Origin: Neospora caninum Liverpool
Taxonomy: Eukaryota > Apicomplexa > Conoidasida > Eucoccidiorida > Sarcocystidae
Length of the DNA: 64,000 nucleotides
Direction: 5' to 3'
Assembly (NCBI RefSeq): GCF_000208865.1
Contig: NC_018395.1
Coordinates: 5,938,839 to 6,002,838, forward strand
Position numbers and translations under genes: made by a program. The notes below the pieces were generated by a model. The model saw only the letters and a program-made list of their open reading frames with translations. It ran no database searches and had not been told where the DNA came from. Positions within the stretch are counted from its first letter, which is position 1. Each line of letters opens with the position of its first letter. This document shows, in pieces, positions 12,064-22,017 of the stretch.

Positions 12064-13572
12064 CTATCTTTTGTACAGGTTGCATACTTCAGTGCACACA
12101 TACGACCCTGTCATGGACCATAATTTCATGAGTTGACGTCGTACAGTGCCTCTCACCTTCATTCTATTCCCAACGTGAATGCCGAGTTTTGTCTGTAAGT
12201 CTTTTTCACTAATCTCGCAAATACGTTCCATGGAGTCGTAGCCTTGAGCCAGAAAGGCCTCAAGGTATTGGTCGAGCCCAGTTTCCAGCAGGAACGTTTT
12301 TACTTCTCTGCACTTTTCCCAAGCGTGTTTCTTGCAGCTCTCTGGAGACAAGTCTCTCTCTATTTCAGCTGCCTCTTGCAGCAAATTGAGCTCGACTCTT
12401 CTCATGTGAATGTTGTGCGTGGGCAATCGACTAGCGAGAAGCTTGACATCTTCAGGGGGAACGAAAGGCGAATTCTTTACTACGCGTGTTCGTGACTCGC
12501 TGTCACGCCTTCCTAACCATCGTTAAACAGACAACCAACACACGACAAACGATATAATGTGGCTCGTATTCCGTGGGAAACAGATCCTTCGCTCTTGACA
12601 AAAGAAGTGGACTTGGTTCATCGGGAGAGTCATTGAATATACTTACAGATTTGCGTATGGAAAAGCATGTATGCTCTCTAAGTTATTACTCGGTTATGTA
12701 TTTTAGATGCTAACGTCCTGGCTATACATCTCTTTTCTTTGAAACACACTTCCCGTCTCGCCGTTAGTATGATCTCAATGTGCCAGAAGCCATTGTTACC
12801 GGATCCAAGTTCTACTGTGTTAGCGGAGCGTAGTTAGGAGGATAACTATTGTGGAAACAGAACCAATGGAACACCATGTATTAATGTAACAAAGATAATC
12901 AGGGTAATCTGCGGTCCTTCTTGGCATAACATTGTGTAGTTATATGTCGCGTACATTCCGGTGATATCTAGCTCAAACCGCATTCAGTAATGAGATGGCC
13001 AGAATGAAGAACGGTGCAAATCTGCCCTTTTCAGACGCGTTTCAGCAAAGCCTCACAATGAAGCTAATCGTCTCGTGTGCAAGAATTTACAAAGTTGGCA
13101 TTGAGTGGAACATGCGTCCGCTGTGCTGCTCTGGTAGGCTTGGATTTCAGGAGTAGTTCTCCATGATCAGAAGGCAGAAGCAGAGGATGACGAGGCGTGT
13201 GCGCCCTACGGTTGCTTATACGCACTTCTACTACCGTTTACACGATTTGAACCGGAAAGTGATGCCTGCAGTTTTGTACTTCTCATGTTCAATCTTGCCT
13301 GGATATGTAATTCGATTCTTTGGCTTCTCTCCGGATCCATGAGCAGGCTGACCAAGGACCCTTGAGACATAGCCTTTTACAATAGGTGCCTAGCCGGCAC
13401 CGTTGAACACGAACACAATGAAAAACTCTTCACAAGTCCGATATGGCACGACAACTGTCTTTCCAACCTTCCACGCAAACACGGCACTCCTGTGTTGTCG
13501 AGTAGACTCACGAAGTGTGCAACGTTGAAAATTTACTACGGACGCAGAGGCAACAGCAACTAACTGAGCCAT
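12064..13572 (-). CDS. Small SAM-domain protein, 2 exons
   Basis: Exon 1 is 13572-13512 (ATG, donor GTGAGT, phase 1) and exon 2 is 12512-12064, giving 169 residues. Residues of about 91-155 form a sterile alpha motif: VKTFLLETGLDQYLEAF, then the typical turn before ICEISEKDLQ, then LGIHVGNRMKVRGTVRRQL, which matches the five-helix pattern and the L-G-I/V-x-G-x-R-x-K-I helix 5. A charged, probably helical stretch (LLQEAAEIERDL) precedes it. SAM domains mediate homo- or hetero-oligomerisation or RNA binding; the partner is unknown. The SAM exon is secure. The first exon is inferred from phase and a good donor, and the intron of 1.0 kb carries a dispersed repeat copy. Without exon 1, translation could begin at the ATG at 12405 (residue 57). 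Confidence 0.65.
12799..12855 (+). repeat. Dispersed repeat, copy 1
   Basis: This 57-bp segment matches 56736-56792 in the same orientation at about 48 of 57 positions, from ccggatcca to ataactattgtgga. Similarity seems to extend weakly upstream (gatct..aatgt). It is in the intron of the SAM-domain gene. Confidence 0.75.
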
Positions 13573-15998
13573 GCTTAAGGACTAAAGGATGCTGAACTCA
13601 GCCCTCACGGCAAGCTCAAAGGATAAGGCCACCCAAACCCGGCGCGATGCATCTGAAATCTCTTACCTCAGCGCCTCCGCTCGCCCATCGGCTCTTGGCA
13701 AGCCTGGAGTGCAAGTATCCAAGGGGCAGAAACAACGCCGGTTGTTGCCTCGGCTTTTCTTATTTGTTTTTGAAACGCCCAGTTGTTAGAAAAACGATCC
13801 ACAAGAGGGAGTTAAGTGCTCGACACAGGCACTTATTTCTCGTTGCTATCACGTTGACGGTTGTGAGAGCCGGAGGCAAAAAACAAGTGGAAATCGTCTG
13901 TGCCTTTACGTCTGCTGTGTCTCTAATATGCTTGTCAGGGGAACCGTTCTCTCCAAGTCCCCAAGCATATCCTTACTTCTCTTTTGATTCTCCCCTTTGC
14001 TGCTGCATTTTGCGAAGCCGCGACAGCTGGCCCTCCATCTGAAACGTCTCCTGCTCGAGCTGCTTCGACACGCTGTGGCGCAGACTCGAGGATTTGTGTG
14101 GCAGCATCATGGAAAGAGAAATTAGTCAGAGAAGAAAGATGGGGACGTCCTTTCTGAATTCAAGCTGACCGACACGCGGGATGGAAAGAAACCGCCAAAC
14201 TTTCGAGACAGGGCTGCCAGGTTTCCCCGCTTATGTCGCCTAGTGTCTGCTATCGCACTGGGCATCTGGCCTTGCATGCAACATGAGTGACAGCGAGTTC
14301 TTTTCTGCTTGTTTCCTCCAAACGAGTCTGTAACTGTTTCTTGAGGCAGCCAGCCGAATGTCGTCCGAAAATCTTCATGCTGCGGTTCTTTGTCGCCCAT
14401 TCCAAAATCCTTACTTCGCTCCTACAGCCGCATGAGGTATGGTACATGTATGCATACAATGTAGTTCGGCTCCAAAATCGCGTTTTGAAATAACAGTGTT
14501 CACGGCACTCTATTGGTACTGGGGTGATGCTCTACCTGAATGGCGTTTGACCTGGTACAACAGCGATGCGTAACCCGTGCGAGCAGAGGAACGTGTTCCA
14601 GGAGTTTTCTGAGTTGCCTGCTATAAGCCCATCTCAAGAAACGAAATGGGCTGTGTCACGATAAGACAAGTATGCGTTCACGGGCGAATCGAAAACGAAG
14701 TTGTTAAGCTTCACCAGGATTCTATGCGAGCGCTTAATAGCCGCTGAAACTGAGAACACCTGGGACCGTGGAGCCCCGGTAGCTGTTTTGCAAGAGAGAA
14801 CAAATTAGTTCATAGTAGTAATCTAGCAAACAAAGTTGAATGGGTATGTGTCTGGGACTCGGATGACCGTAACGTGACTTCTTGACATACTCTGCACGTG
14901 ATTCCTGCTCCCTGGAATCAGAGAAATCCGGTTTTCCTATTGATCTTGCTTTTTTGTAAAGCATGCACACAGAGGGGGGAGTGGCGACACACTTGCGGGG
15001 CGCGTGAATTTGGCTGGACTGAGCACGGAACCTGAGACTGGAACTAACCTTTCGAATCTTACGTTTTAAAAGAACCAAAAAAGCACGAGGCAACACGAGC
15101 AAAATGGTGAAACCAGCGGCCCCCTTCAGGGATTGACCTGCCTGCCGGGCGTTGTTGTGTCCACAAAGTTGCCTGCCGTCCTCAGTAGGTTTTTTTCTCC
15201 CCACACAAACACGTAATATATAATGTCTCCGTCCCTTCTCGACTCGGGATCTCCAACCAGAACTGAGACCTTGGGCAGCACGTCAGTGATTGAGCTGCGC
15301 AATTGCGTAGTATATTGGTTGCCAATTCGGGCGGGACGGAGACACGGGTACCGGTACACAGGTCCGGGGGGTTTGGTGACGGGAGCTAGATAGAGATAAA
15401 CAGAAAGTTAATCCCATTGTTCTTGGGATAAACCCTCAAGCAGTTTGAAACGTGTGTCTTGAGCGCCTTGTGAAATTTAGACATATATATTCTTCTATAT
15501 TCGATTGTTTCCACGCGTCTGTACCGATATATTATGCTACCTCTCGGATCCCCCTCCTGCCTTGCTATTCAGATGGACATTCCTGTGTCTAAAATCGTCT
15601 ACCTAAATGTGCCTAATCTTTGAAGCCTTGGCGCTGATCTCTCCGTGTTCGCTGGCCCCTTTGCATCTACCTCGGTTTCCTACTAGACATTTCCTGCCAC
15701 CACAAGAAACCTACGGTCGCATGTGCGGGTCTGAAGAGCAAGACATTTGTTCTTTGCCGGCGAAAAGCGAACAACCCGAGGCGGACGTCCGTGATTCTCT
15801 GTTTGAAAACAACTGCGCAGGAACTTGTTCTAGAAAATGAAGCCTCATCCGTGTCTCTTGAGAATCGATCGAGACTGTCTTCACTTGAAATCCTCAAATA
15901 TTTTGTACATCCAAAAAGTTATTTTCAACAGCAGCAGGGTACAAAAAAAAATCTGTCAACAAGCTCGGGGGCCATTACAGGCAGAAAAGATGTGACCC
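13573..15998. other. Interval with unassembled exon-like pieces on the - strand
   Basis: Besides the exon listed at 15138-15385, a short frame at 14110-13973 (-) encodes a helical Gln/Arg-rich 45-residue peptide with SVSKQLEQETFQMEGQL. A segment near 14760-14640 (-) follows a strong acceptor (tctctcttgcaaaacAG) and stays open for about 50 codons. Part of the interval next to 15998 must be the 3' UTR of the DWNN-RING gene. I could not link these pieces into one transcript. Confidence 0.3.
15138..15385 (-). CDS. Probable internal exon of an unidentified gene
   Basis: A good pyrimidine-rich acceptor (tttatctctatctAG at 15386) opens an 82-codon stretch ending at a GTCAAT donor (phase 1 in, phase 0 out). 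It encodes, among others, YRYPCLRPARIGNQYTTQL and DGDIIYYVFVWGEKN, with no stop and a protein-like composition. A following exon might start at 15018 (acceptor gtgctcAG), giving a C-terminus that runs to 14734. No ATG exon was found upstream before the next gene's 3' end. I recognise no domain. Confidence 0.38.
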
Positions 15999-18900
15999 TC
16001 AATCACATTCCCCGCTGCAGTCAGGATCCGGCCCGGCACTGGGAACCCTCGCCACGTTCTCCTCGACGGCCTTGCACGTCTCGACGACGGCAGCTTCGCC
16101 TTGCGAGTGCCTGTCCCCGGTGTCCTGCAAAAGAAAAGCATAAGCGGTGATGTTCTGAATCTATTGAAATACTGCCAGAAATACACTGGAATGGAGGCGG
16201 CCATTGCACACACCGCGTACACCTAATGCGTCGCTCGGACACAGCGCCCGCAAAAAGCTCAGCTCACATTTCACGACTTTTACTACGGAGTGACATCGCT
16301 GATGGCATGGAGACGCATGTACAACAATGGAATAATTTCGGCCTGCCGCGTGACACTCTCACCTAATCGCTTCTAGTGACGACAAACGAGGTCCCTCCAT
16401 GTCACACAGGCATGCGCTTTGCATGTTCTGTGCTGTCTCTACATGCATGTAACCACACCTGAAAGTTCTACACGTGCTTCGTCACCTCAGCCGTTCTCTT
16501 CTCAGCTAATGCAACGGCGCACTCGATTGCTAAATTGAGGAAGGCCGCATAGTATTCTTTCCAGTGTAAACGATCTAAACCGGAACGAAGAAAACCGCCA
16601 GCTGTATCGGGAGCAATTGTCCCTCTACTTGACACCACCAAGTCTAATCAGCTGGCCGATGTCCCACAGACAAGCAATTAAGAATGCATCGATCATACAC
16701 ACTCGAAAGCATTACAACATATGTATAGGCAATTCGATCCAGAATATATACAGGCATAGAGTGGCTCTAGCCAGACTAAGTAGAGTGTGGCTGGCAGTCA
16801 TGCTGCAGAGCCAACAAAAGCAAACCCCTTGCCTTGTCGGCCTTTGTAAACATTTTTGGCCCGCGGTATGGCGTTCCTTTTTTCGCAGTCCCGTCTCTAG
16901 GCGCTAGCCATGCACAAGTGCTCCTCGCCTCCACCTACAGACGCCTACCTTGTTCCGGGTTGTATCAGTGTCAGTTTTGTCGTTTGTGGCCGACACTCTC
17001 AGCACAGGGGGTACACGTGGGAGAGCCTTGGGGGCTCCACGCACGCGAGAGCCAGTGGATTTGGCACAGTCGGGATCAGAAACTGGTCGGCGTGTAACCG
17101 ATGCTGCGTTCTGGATTGACAAAGATTCTGCATTTGTGTCGCGCGTAGGCGCGCATGCACACATGCTGTCTGTTCCCTGCTTCCCCCCTTCTACGTGGTC
17201 GCACCCGTCGAGTGGCTCGTCACTAGGAAAGGCTCGGCTACCCACGCTACGGCTGACGTCCTTTCCTCTTTTCTTTTTGCCAGAACGGCGTCGTTTCCTA
17301 GGCTCAGCTAGCGGCTGTGTGTAGCCGCATATTTCCATGGCTCTCTTCTGCAGCCGTCGAATGTGCCGAAACTGCTCTTCTGTGAGAAAGGGAAGGAGCG
17401 CACAGTACCCCAAGTACGGGTTGCTAGGCTGGCCCGGGTCCCCACGCAGACTCAGCGACGGCGGTCCCAGGCTCACAGGAATGCCAAACACACCACCTGT
17501 CTCCTTCCTCTCGCCGTTGAGAGATCCAGGCCGAGACGCCCCTCGACTGAGACTGCTTGACACACTGCCCACATCGGACCGACCTCGTCCTTCCGATGAC
17601 ACATCACGTTTCTCTGGAGCTGAAGCACAACCCGATGAACGGACACTCCCTTCTCCCGCACTTGGTGGAGGTGGAGGAGGAGGAACGCGTGTCGCTTCCT
17701 GGCCGAGCCCCGCGGCGGGTAAGCCTTTCTTTGGCATGCCTGGACCCGCTGCAGACCTCGCAGACGTTTGCGGCGTCGAATACTGCCACGGCTCCGCAGG
17801 TCGACTCCCAAACTGAGCATAATCTTTAATGCATGTGAGGACTTCCTCGTACTTGGCCGCCTCGACGACGGCCTCAATCATGCTGGCGCCCCCGCCGCCG
17901 AAAACCTCGCGCTTCAGGAGACCAGGAACTGCAGGCACGCCGGACGCATTGAACTGCCTCCTGTGTGCACCCAGCAGGCTGCACAGCGGCTGCTTCCGCG
18001 AGGGCAGCATGGGCATGGGAGTGAATTTGCTGTCCCACGTGATGTTGTACACGCCAAAGGCCAGCGCACTGCAGGGATGCGCCGGCAAAGCCGAAGCCCG
18101 ACCAGGAGAACTTTGCCACTGCTGAGCGACAGCCGCAGCGGCACTATCTGATTCCGGATCTACGTGCCTGGAGCTGCTGACGCGCGCGAAGCCAGCGATT
18201 GAAAACGAAGTTCCCCCGCCGGCAGAACAGAGAGGTACGAGAAAAACCTGATGATTCGTGTTCTTCCCGGCGCCGCAGAGTTGGTCCTCCGGTCCGTTCG
18301 TCGCGCCTCCAGCTCCGGCGTCCCCAGCGTCGCTCCTGGTCTCTTCCTCTTTTTCACCATCGGTGGGATCCCCTGACTCTGACGCAGTCTCGACTGTCCC
18401 GTTTCCCCGTCTCTGCGCGGGTCTTGTCCGAGGGGCCAGCGCGAGAGCCAGATTCGAGGAGCTCTCGACGACCATCATGTCGTACTGCCGCATGAGTGTC
18501 AAGTTCTCCTGCGGCACCAAGTAGACGAAGTGCAGCCAGTCTGTCTCCCCACGACAGCCCTCCTTGGTCCCCGGTGTATGTACACTTGTGCTACTGTCCA
18601 CCCTCGCATCTTCGTCAGCCTCTTTTTCTTCGCTGACCTTCCCGCCAGAAGAAAGGTCTCGGAGGCCCGCACCAGCCGCACTGAGACTTTCTCTGGAGCC
18701 CCCTCTGCCGGCGGAGTCTGCCTGTCCCTCTCGCCGCGCACTGCACGTCGCATCTCTGGAGCCTTCGCCAGTGGAGGATGCACTGTTTGCGGCCTCTAAC
18801 TGTCTCTGCTGACCGGGGTGCTGTCCCCCGCCTGCGGCTCCGGGCGCAGGCTCGAATTCGGACAAGTTCGCGAGAGCAATAATCTCTTGGAGACGTTTGT

Positions 18901-19453
18901 TGCGGATTGCCTGGCGAAACGGGCTGTTGCAGAACGGACAGATCCGGTTCGGACCGAGGCGCGCTTCGAGACACGCGAGACACGCAGACTGAGCGCAGTT
19001 GCTGGCGCACCGGACGAGAACCGGATTCGTCATGACGCGGTGACACAAGACGCACAGCCACTCGGGAGGCAGCCGTTTCAGGCGACCGCCCCACTTCCGC
19101 TCTTCCGCCGTTTTCCACTCTTCCTGAGAGAGCTCGGAGCGCGCTTTGTGCAGCACACTTTGGCTGCCGCCATACGTGATGGCCACGCGCTGCAGCACCA
19201 CCTTGGAGTACGCATGGATCATTTGGTTTTCGTCGACGATCTCGGTCAGCTCCTCGCCCGCCCCCGCTCCAGCTGGCGTCTGACTTCCCGCCAAGAAGAT
19301 GCGGAAGTCGATCTTGCGGCCATACTCGCTGGCGAGGCCGCAACGGGCTGCGAGAAGGTGCTTCACTTCGGCCAGGGAGAGTGCGCTGCACGAGAGCATG
19401 CACTGCCGGTACGACCCCGCATGTTCACTGCTGAGGCGGTAGTAGAGCAGCAT
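15999..19453 (-). CDS. DWNN-RING protein of the RBBP6/Mpe1 family; probable GRA10 locus, 2 exons
   Basis: Exons 19453-16949 and 16124-15999 (donor GTAGGC, acceptor tttgcAG, phase 0) give 876 residues. The start MLLYYRLSS is chosen because DWNN domains begin at the N-terminus with this strand; the frame is open further upstream without family similarity. Residues 1-91 form a ubiquitin-like DWNN domain. Residues 130-180 are the RBBP6-type RING (LPPEWLCVLC, then VMTNPVLVRC, then ICPFCNSPF, then NKRLQEII). The CCHC zinc knuckle usual between the two is absent. The long tail is disordered and Ser/Glu/Pro-rich, with an RGD at about 670 and a basic nuclear signal (PRKRRRSGKKKRGK, about 718-731). RBBP6/Mpe1 activates the pre-mRNA 3'-end cleavage and polyadenylation factor. 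As I recall, Toxoplasma GRA10, described as an RGD-bearing dense granule protein, lies beside citrate synthase; there is no signal peptide at this start. Confidence 0.88.
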
Positions 19454-21375
19454 GGCGGGGACCCGTAGACAGAAAAACAGAAAAGAGGATCCAGAACAGA
19501 GCCAGACGGACCACGCGCCAGAATCGCGGAGGCGCGCATCCACACGAGCACACAGAGTGCTCGTGTGTTTGACCGGCGGGCAGAAACAGCCCGCAAGCTC
19601 AAAACGGGGTTCCGTTGCCCACGAGGACGGCGATACGGTGCGAGAGGAGACGGGAAAAGGAGCCGCCAAAAAACAGAGAAAACCGCAGGAAGCGTTTTTC
19701 GCGAAATAACTCAAGTGTTCACGCAGAACCGTTACCGTTGTGGAGAGAGAGATACACAGGCATGTGTGCGTGGTGACACAGACACGCAAAACGACGCACC
19801 CCAATCGGCAGCCACGGAGGTCGTCAGAGGCTCTGAAGCAACAAGCAACCGCGCAAGGCGGGGAAATCGCGCTAACGCAAGGCCATCCTGCCCCGTCGAG
19901 CAGTCTTACGAGGAACAGTCCCACAGCGTGCAGCTGTTCGCCTTTTGGTTTGGTATCTTCTCTCAAGAGTCTCGATCTCTACGTGCCGTTTCGTCTCGTG
20001 CGATACACTGGCTGCGGAGTCCGCAAATAAACGGGACACTGGAAAACGGAGAGGCTAAAGCGACCGCATGGTGGGCATCGCCGCGTTTGGAGAGATCCCT
20101 ACTCTAGCGCGAGGTGTGCTCAGGGCGGCACGCAACGAACTGCAGAGAACCCAGCACCGGGCTCTCTTCGGCGTAGCTCTGTTCGACAGGCAGACGCGAT
20201 TTCCCGCTTCTCAGGATCCTACGCTAACCAAACTGTCGATTACGCGTATGGGAGCGAGACATACCACTGAGGCATCAGATCAGTCCGCGACCCTTGATGC
20301 TACGCACATGCAGTTACATACGTTAATATATAGGTACGCATTCCTCGATTACCTCCCAGCGTTTGAGCACCCCTAGCTTGTACACAGAGAATCAGGTGCC
20401 GGAGGGATTTCCACGGGCAGCCGAGAAGGTAGGGGCTGCGCGGTTTCTCGTGAGGACGCCCTAGCTGTGTCGGGAGGCTGACGGAAAAAGCGCCAACCCT
20501 TCCTAAACCAGTTTATACACCATGGACGGTTCCTCGTATGATATCACCGGCATGTGCCCAACCTGTGTTCCCGGTGTTCCGATTTTTGTCTCTGCCACGG
20601 GGCAAAAGAAAGCTAAAACCTGCCAGTAGACAAGGCGAGACAAAGAGAGGCAGCGAGGCGATCGGCAAGGAAGCGTTACTGTTGCCGTGAGGGACGACAC
20701 GGTAGAAAAAAAACACTCCCTCGGGCATGGACGATCACTCGAGGGCGGTTACGCAACACAGTTTCCACAGGATGCGTGGGGAAAAGCACTCTGAAAAAAG
20801 CACCGCCTTGGCTTTCAGGAAGAAAGAAAAGTTTTGTTCTGTTTTCCGAGCGAAACTGCAACGCCAGAAGAAATGCCGACGTACCGACACTTGAGACCTT
20901 CAAGCCTTTCGCCGCGCGTGTATCTCCACGAGCACGGAGAATGCTGTTACCCACTTCCCGTCTCCTCTCCATGAATTTTCAATCTCGTCGGCGGAAAGAC
21001 GAACGAAGGGTGATTTTCTTCGCATGGACGTTCGGGATGAGCCTCTAAGTAAGAGAAGGCCGTGCCGGCACGAGAGGCTTCCCCTTGGGTCAAAGTCGAG
21101 CCCCGAGGAAACCTCCTCTTGAAAAGGAAAACAACCAAAAACGGTTCCGGGAGGAAAATTACAAAGAAAAACCAGCTTTTCGCCGGCGATCGCTGAAACG
21201 GCACATCAAGACACGTTCGCCCATTCCCTGAAAAGGTCTGCAAACTGCAGTCACCACACGAAGAGGGACAAGCACCTGACCGAAAAGAAGCCAAGATAGT
21301 TGGGAGGAAAACAACTGGAAAGTAAGCGAAATGCAACGCGGCACCAGCCAAGACAGTAAAGAATCATTGTATTTT

Positions 21376-21383
21376 CGCATGCA
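21376..21383 (+). promoter_or_regulatory. TRP-2-type motif CGCATGCA
   Basis: This matches the Y-GCATGC-R octamer known from Toxoplasma ribosomal protein promoters. It lies 62 bp from an exact TRP-1 element and about 0.64 kb upstream of the citrate synthase ATG. The octamer alone is common in coccidian DNA; the pairing is what counts. Confidence 0.55.
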
Positions 21384-21445
21384 GTTTATTCCTGCTGGCG
21401 TTTTTTTGGCATACGCAGGCTTTGTGTCGACGAAGCCCCAGAATT

Positions 21446-21460
21446 CCGAATATAAGCCGA
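21446..21460 (-). promoter_or_regulatory. TRP-1 promoter element, exact 15-bp match
   Basis: The plus strand reads ccgaatataagccga, the reverse complement of the TRP-1 consensus TCGGCTTATATTCGG that I recall from promoters of Toxoplasma ribosomal protein genes. It lies about 560 bp upstream of the citrate synthase start codon and about 2.0 kb from that of the DWNN-RING gene. Confidence 0.7.
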
Positions 21461-22017
21461 ATTCCTGGCAACTCGAAACCGTTTATCAGTGTGTTCCTTT
21501 GCCGGTCTGCTCGTAGTAGCGAAATCCTCGCTCCAACCTTTTCCTAGTGTAGTCTGCTGTCGTGTCGTTGGTTCCCAGTGTCGGTTCGCTATCACTGGTT
21601 GGTGGCGTGATCCAAGATCTTGCGGTCTCTTTTTTTTGATGTTCGGCTGTCGGTTGATTTTCCGGTTCCATGCGAGTGTGCCAGGCCGAGTGGCGTTGAC
21701 CACGCGTGCGGACTTCTGGGCTCTTGTACCTGCCTTACCTGCGCAGGTGTCCGTGTTTCATAAACCGAAAGAGCGTTCAACAGGCCTGCATCTTGTCCAA
21801 GTTTCCGGGGCTTCCTGTGCGGACTTTCGATCCCAACCCGACCTACCCGCTGCCGGCCGACACGAGGCGGCGGCGTACCTCGAACCGAACGTGGCCGTTT
21901 TGGACCACGAGGGCCCTTCCTCTCCTGAGGTGCGTTTCGCAACTCGTCCCGGCGTTCGTCTCGTGCGTCGCTCGAGGACGCGTCGACCTCGTCTGCGGCA
22001 ACACACTTCTAACCAAA

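Larger units (their letters stand above)
19454..22017. promoter_or_regulatory. Shared divergent promoter region: DWNN-RING gene (-) and citrate synthase (+)
   Basis: This head-to-head interval of 2.6 kb holds both 5' UTRs. The frames flanking both start codons stay open for some distance outside, but they lack ATG and resemblance to the families, so I treat them as leaders. TRP-1 and TRP-2 elements lie at 21376-21460, closer to citrate synthase. Confidence 0.6.

Noticed and set aside
16904..16948. C-terminus obtained by reading the RBBP6-like frame to its first stop
   Set aside because: A GTAGGC donor at 16948 and an in-phase, strongly coding last exon at 16124-15999 fit better.
21706..22017. 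In-frame upstream extension of citrate synthase
   Set aside because: No ATG in that part of the frame; the start at 22018 has a good context and opens a presequence.
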